64,000 nucleotides of DNA from Amanita rubescens (taxonomy: Eukaryota; Basidiomycota; Agaricomycetes; Agaricales; Amanitaceae): NCBI GenBank assembly GCA_015039365.1, contig WION01000169.1, positions 48,818 to 112,817 of the forward strand. Reading direction: 5' to 3'. Each line of letters starts with the position of its first letter. The first letter of the stretch is position 1. The translations under genes were made by a program, and so were the position numbers. Positions 45,275-56,659 of this stretch are shown one piece after another. The notes beneath the pieces were generated by a model. That model had not been told where the DNA came from. It saw nothing but the letters and a program-made list of their open reading frames with translations, and ran no database searches.

Positions 45275-47276
45275 TCAAAATTTCCATCCTCCTGCCAAAC
45301 CCATCACATTAGACGGATCAACAGTTTGCTTCAACTGCTTCCAGTCTGCCGACGTTCCCTCCATACATGTCTTCCAGCGGCGTATCGAAAATCGCGTAGT
45401 TGGGATATAACGGAGCATTGCTAATGTCCTGACCGTCTGCTATCGCCGCATCTCGGATACGGTCTGCACTCTCTCTGATGGCACTGAAGATGACATCATC
45501 TAGAAGGTCAAGAGCGAATGCAAAGAAGATATTGAATGGCTGGTAAGCTATATCCCTTGTAGGGGGATAAGCGGTCTGCATCGTGCCGTAACTGAGGAAG
45601 TTTGGAAGGAAAGGCTCGACATTATATGAAACTATAGGTCCACCAACTAGAGTGAGCGAGGCACACCGGGTCTACCATAATAATTATATCAGATATAGCT
45701 TTAGATGTTGCACGACTTACGAAAACTTCCTCCAATATGACTTGCATGACACTAGGCGAGTGTTTGAGTAGTGGAACGGTATGGAAAACACCTCCAAAGC
45801 TGACCATAGATGTCACCTATTATATTCATCAAAGGATACGTGCCAATCTTACCCAAGGTCAGCTGTTAAGTTCGTGGGACTGAGTTTGATGACATCCTGA
45901 AGGCTTTTCGTGCCAACATCGACAAAGGCCGGTTCAATATTCAAAAAGTCGTCATATACCCCTTCTGGCTTTTCGGGACCATCGTAAAAGATAATCTGCG
46001 TAATGATAGGCTGCTAATGATGAGGGTGGATAAAAGATAGGAGATAATATCGGTAATACCTGAGTTGCGATGCATGTATACGCCATGATCATACATGCTC
46101 TAGGATCAGTGTTTTCAGCACTGAACTTGATCACCGCTTCTGTGACCTCTTGAATCGAGAGTCCTGTATACTCAATTATTCCTCCCTGTCCAAGATACCC
46201 AAGGCGTTAATCGACTTTCTTCTAGCGAACGGCGGATTTCGTACCCAAACCAATGTCTGTGGATATGTCTTCATGACTATCTGCGTCACAATTCCCTTGA
46301 ATTACGTTATTTTCACTTGCTTTCTCCAAATAGAGACCCTTACAAAGTTATTGAAACCGCCCTAAATGTGCCGTTGTGAGCAAGTCAAACAACTAGAATG
46401 GGTAAACGGATAACCTTAAGGCCAAAGAAAAGCTCGGAATCTGAAGCTTCGGTAACTGTTACTACGCTTCCGTCTGGTTTCACGAGTTCATACTGGGTGA
46501 TCGAATCAACAGCTAGCCCATATTGATTAGTTTTCCAAGAATATCCTACAATAACATAAGTCCCACTACACGTGCCTAAGAAGCAGTCCACTTACCGCCA
46601 CCGAGAACAAAGCCACCAACGCCAACCCCCGAAACTCGTGCTCCTAAGACGCTAACGTTGTACGGTGCCAAAGCAGCGTATACGTCGTCCCATATTAAAC
46701 CTGTCCCAACATTGGCAGTTTCAGACTCAGGATCATATGCAACGTTGTTGAATCGATACATGGCAATCAAAACGCCGCTTGAAGAGGAGAAACCGGGATT
46801 GGCAGAATGACCACCACTTTTGACCTATCGAGAGCCTCAGCACAAAAACCACACGAAAAGTTGCAGACTTACACCAAATGAAGTGCGGGTCTCGCCTAAA
46901 ATTTGTAGCTAGTTCGGATGTCATGAGCTTATAAGAAAATGACGTAAAATGTCAATGCGTACAATCTTCCCAACGTCTTCCGCTGTTCCTGGTTCGACCG
47001 TGCACGCCGAAAGGGCAGAGCTGGAACTCGCCCAGTGATAAATATCATTACCATACGTACTAGAACCTTTTCGTTTTCAAAATAAGGTGGGAATCGTCAT
47101 TCTGAAGACGTACCTGGGTAGAAGACTTCACTTTGTGCGGAGATGGCAGAAGAAATTGCGGCGCACACGTCTTGTAAGTCATTGACGTTCCGTTTTTCTG
47201 GGGCTGTGCCACTACCATAAATGGTAGTTACGAAAGCCACGAATAACAACGCGGTCGGGAGGAAGGTGCAAACCAT
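45275..47276 (-). pseudogene. BBE-like copy 5, frameshifted at the C-terminus
   Basis: From ATG at 47276 (MVCTFLPTALLFVAF signal peptide) the exons read normally. They include KRNVNDLQDVCAAISS, the VKSGGH flavin-His exon, ARVSGVGVGGFVLGGG, SWKTNQYGLAVDSI, SELFFGLK, GGVFHTVPLLKHS and YPNYAIFDTPLEDMYGGN. Near 45338-45345 one extra base turns RLE-(A/T)-LKQ into RLEAVEANC and a stop at 45318. This removes the last roughly 18 residues (VDPSNVMGLAGGWKF-type tail), which remain readable in another frame to 45275. The loss is small, so a shortened protein is conceivable, but the tail is conserved in every intact copy. Confidence 0.75.
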
Positions 47277-48353
47277 TGGGTAGCGGTGGAAAAGTTGAAG
47301 GGAGGGATCGCGTATATATTCTTTGACACTGACAAACGTGGTAAAGTGCTTGTTCGGGGTTTCTGTATTAGCCTATAAGTTACGTTACGGGAGGGACGAA
47401 GAATTGAATGGAGTCTATTTAGGTAAGTAGCCAAATGACGTTAGTGAAGCAGTTCTGGGCGGAAAGAATGGGACTCAGCTACATATTCAACTATACGTCG
47501 TAATCGCCTAGCGCAGGACTATATTGATCTGTAACATGGCGAGAGACATATTCGCATTCCATCCGCACATCTGGTCACATATGCCTGCGACGCAGAAAAC
47601 GGGATACGGCACAACGGAGCAACACCCCGCCATCGTGGGATGTCTTCTATATAAATGCCATAAGTCTTGTCCTGGATCGGAGCCGAATCTTAATCACCAT
47701 GGTTGATGGATCGACGCTCTTCGCCTCTTGCCTTTTTGTATTGTGCGATTCAGGTATTGTAATCTCGTGGTTTGGATTCTGAAGGTGCAGAGAGTAGTAA
47801 GTATAAGATTTTGAAGATCTTTGAAAGCGACCGCGGTTTTTAGGATGGGTCCAAATAGATACAAATAAACGGTTTTAGAAGTGATCCGTTTATGCCGGAT
47901 CACTCAACTCTTGTTTCTTGGTGAGCGCATCGTTGCAACACTGTCAAACCATATTGCTCCTAGATATTCTCGAGCTCCGAAAATCAAAGCTTATAACCTC
48001 CGGCCAGGTCCATCACGCTGTGTCTGTTTCAACGCTCTCAACCTATCCAGTTATTGGTTTAGTGGTTTAGCTTGGAGGCATCCCCGCCACCTAGAATGAT
48101 GCGTGAAATGGGTATTTGCATACTGGTGTAGAGATGAGGTGAAGAGAGAATGTTGGGACGTCATTAGCATGGGTTCGCTGCTTTGGGCGCCGCCACTCGC
48201 GTCCTGCCCCGTAATCCGTTTATGCCGGATTCCCGCCAAATCTCAACTCTTTTTTCTTGGTGGCACATCGATACGACACTGTCAAACGCGATTCTATTAA
48301 AAAACCGTAATGCTCATATCACTGTAAACTCTTCAGACATTCAGCTCCGAAAA
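47277..48353. other. Spacer holding a partial duplicate of the copy 6 gene end
   Basis: Apart from the repeat at 47878-48060 (described separately), no gene. A tata-rich area near 47310 fits the core promoter of copy 5. Confidence 0.45.
47878..48060 (-). repeat. Tandem partial copy of the 3' end of BBE-like copy 6
   Basis: Blocks gatccgtttatgccgga, actcaactctt(g/t)tttcttgg, acactgtcaaac, ctccgaaaatcaaa and ttataacctccggccagg(t/c)cca appear in the same order here and at 48212-48432. The duplicate includes the stop codon region and about 60 bp of coding sequence plus 3' flank. Confidence 0.8.
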
Positions 48354-50365
48354 TCAAAACTTATAACCTCCGGCCAGGCCCATTACGTTGTGTGGATCAA
48401 CCTCCCGCTTCAACGCTCTCAACCTATCCAGGTGAGCACCGTATATATCGCTCGACGGTGTATCGAATATCGCATAGTTAGGATAATAAGATCCATTACT
48501 GATGTTCTGGCCTTGAGCGAGCGCGGCTTTAATGATGTATGCAGCACTTTCGTGTACAGCATCGTAAATCACTTGGTCGTATGCCGAGTCTGCCCAGATG
48601 TAATACAGATTCACTGGGAGGTATACTACGTCTCGGGTAGGAGGGAAGGCGGTCGACAAATTGTTGTGGCTTAGGAATGTGGACATATAGGGCTCGAGTG
48701 CATATCGGACAACTAGTGCCTTCCCAGCTAAGGTCTTACCCCAAAACTGGGGAACGAACAATATGTTAAAACCATTAGGGCCCTTGCAGCGGCAAGGCAC
48801 TTACAACTGTTTCATTCTGGATCACATTCAAAATGTCCGGCGTAAATTCCAAAAGTGGAACCACGTGAAAAACGCCCCTGCACGCGGAGTGATTAGACCA
48901 CTAATGTACAGTACGACATAACCTTACCGCATATTGGCAGTGGCATTACTCCCGGAGGTGTAAACAAAATCAGTGAAGTTGCTCGTCTGAACATTCGAAC
49001 TCGTGTACGGGATGTTCAAAAACCGATCAAAGAGCCCTGGAGGAGGGTTGGGCTCATCATAATATAATCGTTGTGCTATAGTAAGCTTGAAATGGTGCAA
49101 GTAAGTTTACAATCAAACCGGGTGGTCAGGTAATAGAATACATGCCTCATCCTTCTCATAGGTATAGAACGATATCGTGTTTCCCTTCGGATCGCTATTC
49201 GTTGCGCTGAATTCTGAGAGAGCAGCTGTCACATCTGAGACAGACGATTCGGGGAAAATTATTGTTCCTCCCTGAAAGAAAGAGTAGTTTAATAAGTTGC
49301 ACCTATACCTCCATCAAGCAAAACGAAATTCATACCCAAATAGTAGGCAGCGGCAATGCCATCAGTGTAAACTGGGTCACTATACCCTAGCATTCATCTA
49401 TTTAGTTGGCACTCAGGTAAGAATAACGCATCTTCTTACAAAATTGTTGTAACCACCCTGGTGAGATGACGTGAACGAAGCTTTCCTAATGATCAGGATG
49501 CAACTTACTTTCAATCCGAAGAAGAGCTCAGAATCTGTCTCTTCTGTTACAGTCACGACGTCCCCATTGGGTTTCACAAGCTGATATGCAATAATGGTAT
49601 CAATCGCTAGGCCATACTGGTTTGACTTCCACGAGTACCCTTGACGTGCAAAGTTAACACTTTTTGCGGCGAATACTTGTCACTTACCGCCTCCCAGTAG
49701 ATATCCCCCCACGCCTACGCCAGATACTCGTCCTCCAGTAACAGTGACATTGTAAGGAGTCATTGCAGCGTAAACATCATCAAAAATAAGACCTGAGCCA
49801 ATCGTTACGGTTTGACTCGCTGGGTTATATGAAATATCGCTAAACCGATACAATGCAATCTGTATTGCAGACGAAGAGGAGAATCCCGGGTTCATAGTGT
49901 GGCCACCACTTTTCACCTGGAGAACGTATTAACGAGGATTCGCGAGTGAGTATTATCGGTAGGCGTACGCTGAATGGGGTACGAGTCGAGCCTAAAACGT
50001 GGAGCTGACGAGAAAGGAATCAATCAATGCGACCTCCGGCGTAGAATAACGTCACTGCTCACGATCCTTCCAACATCATTTGCAGAGCCAGGTTCGACTG
50101 TACAAGCAGATTGCTGAACACTAGAATTTGCAAAGTGGTATATATCTTTCGCATAGAGCGTACTGCCTAGGGTCCCGAATCAAGGAAATCTTTTTTCTTT
50201 CCCGGTCATAATTGACTCACCAGGATAATAGACCGCGCTGCTAGACGAAATCGTATTGGATATGGTCGAGCATATACTGAGGTAGCTGTTAAAACTGCGC
50301 TCGACATGCGGATTGCCAAAGGCGAGCACTGCAAGGAACGAAATGAGGAATAATCGCGAGATCAT
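48354..50365 (-). CDS. BBE-like FAD-linked oxidoreductase copy 6
   Basis: Eleven exons read without a frameshift. Exon 1 (50221-50365) carries a signal peptide (MISRLFLISFLAVLAFG) and ends at VYYPG. Later exons give QQSACTVEPG, LHVLGSTRTPFS, VKSGGHTMNPGFSSS (flavin-linking His), GGRVSGVGVGGYLLGGG, GYSWKSNQYGLAIDT, SELFFGLK, GGYNNF, and GIVTQFTLMALP. The C-terminal BBE domain ends YPNYAIFDTP and DPHNVMGLAGGYKF. Estimated length is about 490 residues, usual for the family. The position of the second covalent flavin attachment (Cys in plant BBE and in carbohydrate oxidases of family AA7) is occupied by Val/Ser in RVSGVGVGG. Secretion is inferred; substrate unknown. Confidence 0.85.
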
Positions 50366-51425
50366 TTATACCAGCGTCCGTCTCAGCTCCAGGCGAGCCC
50401 TTTTATACGTGCTGGTTTGAGTTTGTTTGCACTTTCACGTCATACCATTATGCGAAGTCTATTGGTGCCTGGGTTTTGCCGTTGCGCTCAGCGAACTTCG
50501 CGTATAAATAAGCGTAATCTATTGTCTAGAATGTAAGAAAGCAAGCTGAATCCACATTACGACAATGGCCGTACCTAGATTTGAAGCGCGATGTACATTC
50601 AACGGTAACGAGACTCATAATGGAGATAAGTCTTTAGACGGTCTGCGAAAAGCACGCATGTGAGTGGAATCCATGAGATCGGTTGTGAGAGGAAAAAAAG
50701 TGCGTATTGAAGACATACGCTTCGTCTATGCCATAGGATCAATGTCGGGCCAATTTTGGAGATGCGAAGCATACCTACTTTGATTGCCGTGTTAAATATT
50801 GTCCAGCCTTAGCCATCGCCGATGCGATTGGTTCGCTGTCAGGAACAAAGAGCTAACGCTCCTCGTTTGGCGTGTATCTAGCCCGCTGCTTAGCCGACAC
50901 GGAGTCCGAACCGGCAACTTGCAAAGCCAAACAGAGGTTCCGAGGCCGAATGAATATGAGGCTCGGTTTTATAACCCCAGACTGGCAGGGATTCTGTAAC
51001 GCGATTCTAAGACAACGGCAATTGCCGAGCCGCGACTTGGCAAGCTTGAACAAACAAATAAATCCCACCACAGCACGCGCTTTGATTGTTTTGTCAAGAT
51101 GTTATGACTAGCTATAGCAGGCGACAATGTCCTACTACTGCACACTTTGGTTGATGGATCAAGAAGTGCTAATTTCATCTATAACTAGCTGCTTTTCTGT
51201 GTACTAAACCTATTATCTATTTATCATTGATTCTACCAGCCTTTTTTAAATAATAAAAAACGGCCTCGGATCTGCCACTTGGTGGCCCACACCTGCCAAG
51301 TAAGCTTTTGCAAACAGGACTTATGACGGTTGACTGAAATTTGCCTCGAACAGTTTATACAGCATGGTTAACAGCACGAGGCCTGCATTGTAAGTACTAG
51401 TGGCACAGCAAACCACCCTACAAAT
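50366..51425. other. Spacer between BBE-like copies 6 and 7
   Basis: About 1.06 kb; short open frames on both strands at 50799-51110 without recognisable features. No gene called. Confidence 0.4.
50398..50407 (-). promoter_or_regulatory. TATA box of BBE-like copy 6
   Basis: TATAAAAGGG on minus, 33-42 bases upstream of the ATG at 50365; a strong core promoter match. Confidence 0.6.
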
Positions 51426-53414
51426 TCAAAATCTCCATCCACCACTCAACCCCATAACGTTGTGTGGATCAACCCGTCGCCTTAACCATCGCAGTTTGTC
51501 TACGTTCCCACCATACATGTCGCTCAACGGTGTATCAAATATGGCGTAGTTCGGATATAGTGGAGCATTTGCTATATCCTGGCCGTCCTGGATCGCAACG
51601 CCACGAATGCGTGCAGCACTCTGACGAATGGCATCATAAGCATCGTTGTCGTATGCCTCATCTACCCATCCAGCGTAAAGACAGAAGGGAAAGTAGACTA
51701 GGTCGCGAGTCGGAGGGTACGCCGTCGGTGTCTCGTTGTGGCTCAAGATGGATGGTAGGAACGGCTCAAAAAGGTGACCAAAGTTCATGACTTTAGGAAA
51801 TAAAGCCGTGCTCCAGAACTAAAGAGTAGGGTTAATACGAAGCTATACATGATGGGATGATGACGTACAGTTGTTTCGTTTTGCACTGCTGCCATGATCT
51901 TTGGAGAGTGCCTGAGTAGCGGGACAGTGTGGAACGCCACGCTGTAAACTACCAGTTTAATCGCTATCGAACTGAACAGACGATAACGCATACCGTATGC
52001 CACCAATAGCGTCGGCAGAATTAGAAGTAATGAACTCGGCAAAGCTTCCTTCGTGGACATTGCTGAACATGGAAGGAATCGTGAAGAAATCATCAAAAAT
52101 CCCCACAGGTGGACTGGGACCGTCATAAAATAAAGTTTGCATGACCACGATCTGGGAAGGGCGCGCGTAAACGGACAAATAAAGGTAGATAATGCCTAAT
52201 ACACACAGTGCCGTTCATCGAGATGAACGCAGGAGTCATATTTGCTTTTCCGTCCTTGTTGTCGGTACTGAACTTGACGATAGCAGCTGATACGTCCGAC
52301 ATAGCAGATCCCGGATAGAAAACTGTTGTAGCCTAGAAGTGTCATATTAGCTATCCACTACTGACGAAACAGATGGACACGAACCCAAACTGCAGGTTGG
52401 TACAGTACCTTCATGGTAAAGCGGGTAACCACGCCCTAATACCGGGTTAGCGAGCCACCAGGCCGGCAACTAGACGACTTACGAAATTGTTGAAGCCACC
52501 CTAGACAGGAGTGATCATGAGCTAAAGTTGGCCGGAGAAAACGACGGGAATAACCTTAAGCCCGAAGAAAAGTTGAGCATCAGATTTTTCCGTCACCTTG
52601 ACCACCTGCCCATCAGGTTTCACGAGCTCATAAGCGACGACAGATTCGAATCCGAGTCCATGTTGATTTGTCTTCCAGGAATATCCTGCAAGCGCGAAAT
52701 TGAACATAGATCATGTTGAATGCCTCTTGGGACTCACCTCCACCCAGCAAGAACCCTCCAACGCCCACCCCAGACACTCTTGGTCCAGCGACACTACGAT
52801 TGTAAGGCGCCAGAGCGTTGTAAACGTCGTTGAAACGAAGCCCAGAACCGAATTCGACCGTTTCAGTCAAAGGATCATAACGGACTTCATTAAAACGTGA
52901 CAACGCAATGTGAACGCCCGACGTAGACGAGAAAGAAGGATTTGCATGGTGGCCTCCACTTTTTATCTAGATAACATCGTTTTTTAATGTTAGAAATCGT
53001 TGAAGAAGATGGATGAGAACGCACGGCGAACGGAGTACGGGATTTACCCAAGATTTGTAGCTGGATCGATGACAATGAGCACGGCACTTGATGAGGGCAC
53101 TATCGCGGCTCACAATCTTTCCTACATCCCTCGGGTTCCCGGGTTCAACTGTACACACAGACGCTTGCGTGTTGGTGAGACCCCAGTGGTGTGTACCATT
53201 CGCATAACCTTCACTTCCTAGAGCGCAAACATAAAGAAAAATCAACATTGTAAATCAATGAGAACGCACCGGGATAATAAACGGCGCTATTGGATGAAGT
53301 CATGTCTGAAATGGCTTGGCATATTCGTTGATGGCTTTTAGCATCAGGCTCGACATTGGTTGGACCGAAGATGAACGACGCGAGAACTAAAACAAAATGT
53401 AGAGCCTCAATCAT
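51426..53414 (-). CDS. BBE-like FAD-linked oxidoreductase copy 7
   Basis: Eleven exons. Exon 1 (53270-53414) encodes a signal peptide (MIEALHFVLVLASFIFG) and ends VYYPG; exon 2 is 53114-53217 and the phases match. Next come LQILGKSRTPFA and KSGGHHANPSFSS, where the flavin His is kept. GPRVSGVGVGGFLLGGG, YSWKTNQHGLGFES, AQLFFGLK, GGFNNF and GVVTRFTMKVLYQPAVW follow. The C-terminus has VAFHTVPLLRHSP, EPFLPSILSHN, PLYPNYAIFDTP and DPHNVMGLSGGWRF with stop at 51426. No break found. It groups with copies 8-10 by the TRFNEV/SRFNEV and NRSVAG segments. Role as a secreted flavin oxidase is inferred from the family. Confidence 0.85.
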
Positions 53415-53701
53415 GGGTTTGAAGATAAGAGCCTTACCACATGTAGTTAAACGTCAGGCTCGTCATGCTGTAACCGCGCGCATGTGCACAGCATCTTTGC
53501 CATAAGCAATTCTGAACGACATCATGTGTGAACGTCAAGTCAGATTTATCTCCGCTTTTGACTTTTTTGTTCCCCGCTGCAACGTGTTTCCAAACAATCA
53601 TCTGTCATACTATATCATATCCCGACTTGTCCGGTCTAAACAAGTTGAACGTAACTCGAGGCCCATATTTATACTGCAAAGTTTCCGCCCAACCGCCCAT
53701 C

Positions 53702-55706
53702 TCAAAATCTGAACCCACCCGTCAATCCCATAACATTGTGAGGATCAACCCTTCGCCTCAGTGATCGCAACTTGTCGACATTTTCGCCATACATATCACT
53801 TAACGGAACATCAAACATGGCATAGTTCGGGTATAGTGGCGCATTGGTTAAATCCTGGCCATCTTGAGTAGCGACATCGCGAATGCGTGCGGCACTCTGG
53901 CGAATGACTTCGTAAAACTCGTTGTCATATTTCTCATCCACCCATGATGCGTAAAGGGCAAGAGGGTAATAGACATGGTCACGGGTCGGGGGGTAAGCCG
54001 TTGGTGAGGTGTTGTGGCTCAAGATGGACGGCAGGAATGGCTCAAGAGCGTACCCGATACTCCCGGCTTTCGGGGATAAATATTCACCCCAGAACTAGAG
54101 AGACATCAATGAAGGATTATGCATCGATGGAAAGGTGACGAACAGTCGTCTCGTTTTGAATCGCCGCCATGACGTTTGGAGAATGCTTAAGCAACGGAAC
54201 AGTGTGGTATACCCCTCTGTGATTCACTGGTTTAATTGATATTAACAAAAAAAGAAGTCGACACGTACCGAAGGCCACTTAAAGCATCTAGTGAATTGGA
54301 ATTGATGTAATCGGCAAAGGTTCCTTCGTGTACATTGCTTGATAGCGCCGAAACCGTCAAAAACTCATCAAAAAGCCCGGGTGGAGGGTTGGGACTATCA
54401 TAGTATAAATATAGAGTGACTATCATCTGGGATGAGCATGAGCTACAAGTCAAGGCACAGAACGCTTTGACACATACCGTGCCGTTAAATGAGAGGTATA
54501 AGGGTATCACATTTGCCTTTACATCGCTGTTATTGTCATCAAATTTCAGGAAAGCGGCTGATATATCCGGCATAGCAGATCCGGGATAGGAAATCGTTGC
54601 AGCCTGAAAACGTCATATTTACCACACCCATAAATGCAACAGCCGCAACACATACCCAGACCGCAGGTTGAGGCAATGCCTTCAGCGTGAAGCGAGTTAC
54701 GACACCCTAGTGATGGGTTAGCCCGTCACATGGTGATAAACGGACGATTTACGAAGTTGTTGAAGCCACCCTGACAAAAGGAAACGTGAGCTCACTGCAT
54801 TCGCCAGAGTAAATGATAGACAAATCACCTTTAACCCAAAGAACAGTTCAGGATCCGATTGTTCCGTCACTTTGACCACTTGTCCATTTGGTTTTACGAG
54901 CTCGTAAGCAACGATAGTATCAAATCCAAGCCCATTTTGATTCGTCTTCCAGGAATAACCTTCGAATGCGGTTAAGAAAAGGTCATATCAAATACTGCAA
55001 ACCTACCTCCACCGAGCAAGAACCCTCCAACACCTACCCCAGACCCTCTTGCCCCAGCAATACTACGGTTGTAGGGTGCCAGAGCATTGTAGACGTCGTC
55101 GCAACGAAGGCCAGAACCGAACTCCACCGTTTCGGCCGAAGAATCGTATTTGATTTCATTGAATCGAGTTAAAGCAATCTGAACGCCTGGTGTGGATGAG
55201 AATCCAGGATTCATAGTATGGCCTCCGCTTTTGATCTAGATAACATGGTATGTTCAAATTAAGATATTGTCGAAATGAAATGTTGAACGTTCACTGACGC
55301 CGAAAGGAATACGGGATTTGCCAAGAATTTGCAACTATATCGATGACCATTGATAGTGAGCACACGGAACTTGACGAGGATACCAAGACTCACAATTTTT
55401 CCTACATCCCTTGCGTCTCCAGGTTCAACTGTACAGGCAGATGGTTGGGCGCTGATGAGACCCCAGTGATGCGTATCTTTCACGTAGCGTTCACTTCCTG
55501 TAGGGAAAACATAAAGTGTTAAGTTCGGAAGAAGACGGGAAAATAGAGAAGAACTTACCAGGATAATAAACGGCGCTTTGGGGCGAAATTACATCTGAAA
55601 TGGCTTGACATGCGCGCTGATGGCTCTTAGGGTCGAGTTCGATATTGGGCTGACCACCAAAGAAGTAGGATACGAGAACTAGAACAAAGTGCAAGACCTC
55701 AATCAT
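53702..55706 (-). CDS. BBE-like FAD-linked oxidoreductase copy 8
   Basis: Same eleven-exon architecture as copy 7, about 290 bp to its right. Exon 1 begins MIEVLHFVLVLVSYFFG (signal peptide) at 55706. FAD domain: SACTVEPG, KSGGHTMNPGFSS (flavin His), GARGSGVGVGGFLLGGG. Then YSWKTNQNGLGFDT, PELFFGLK, GGFNNF and a GVVTRFTLKALPQPAVW-like exon. The late exons read AATISYPGSAMPDISAA, SPNPPPGLFDEFL, GVYHTVPLLKHSP, EPFLPSILSHN and DPHNVMGLTGGFRF. The donor after NETT is GTTCGT, a weak but possible site. Frame is otherwise clean, so the gene is judged intact. Very similar to copy 7, indicating recent tandem duplication. Confidence 0.83.
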
Positions 55707-56659
55707 CGTTCTTGTGAGGGAGCCATCGTGTTTCCTCCATCATATTAATAGGATGGTCATGTGCCTCATGGGCATAGCATTGGAATCCTTCATTGATAAG
55801 CCCCTGGCCGTAAGGTGACGTGTACACAATCCGTTTGTGGCGTGACTGTATTGCTTCGCATTGATTTATTGAGTAACGACAATGATGAACCTATATGTGT
55901 CTCAGGCTTGCTTCAACTAAAACATTTCAAAACGCACTTTTAATGTCACTCCTTGATGCAAGTCTTTTCAAAACACATGTCACGGTATGAATGCCGTCCT
56001 ACGCCGCCGGGAGACCGCGCGGTTGAAGAGTGAAAGAACGGACAAACACGGACAAATAGAAAATCTCGGACCGAGAATGAAATGCCACTAGAAGTTACAT
56101 GCCATTCAAGGCCCTATGATAAGCATCAAATAGATCGCAAGTTATCCACAAATATGAATACTAAAACAATGGAGAGTGCAGATCCGGATTCCGGAACTTC
56201 TGCGCCACTGGTTTTGGACCTTGTTTATCATGCGGAATGCACTGGCACATTGAACTTCGAAGCCTCATCGAGGCAGACACTGGTGGAAGCGCCGATAGTG
56301 TGCTATGATTGTTCGGCGATTGCTCAGATAATCTCCAGTTCCTTCATGTCTGTCCATTGAACTAGTGGGGACGAGAGCCAATGGTAAACCGCTTGAAGGT
56401 TCTTATTATAATCTTTTGTTTGTCCTACGGCCGGGATATACGACGCTTGACGATTCATTGGATCAAAATCAGCGGCCGCATCTCATCCCGAACTCACCTT
56501 CGATCGCTAGTCAGATAGCTCCGAGACCATATGTGCACCCTAAAAGATATAGTCGCGCACCGCATGTTATTCAATAATGATTCCCTCAGGTTTCGTCACA
56601 TGTCGTGAGTGTAGACTATTGTCCATCTGGTATCACTGGCACAAACGATCCGACCCAAA
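55707..56659. other. Spacer between BBE-like copies 8 and 9
   Basis: About 950 bp. Short plus-strand frames (56082-56360, 56365-56577) show no domain. No gene called. Confidence 0.4.

Noticed and set aside
49141..49150. Apparent GC-AG intron in BBE-like copy 6 (donor GCATGT)
   Set aside because: Using the GTATTC donor four bases on, with the CTATAG acceptor, restores phase, so a normal GT-AG intron explains the sequence equally well.
56082..56577. Two consecutive plus-strand frames in the spacer between BBE-like copies
   Set aside because: They are short, have no recognisable motif and no intron signals linking them.
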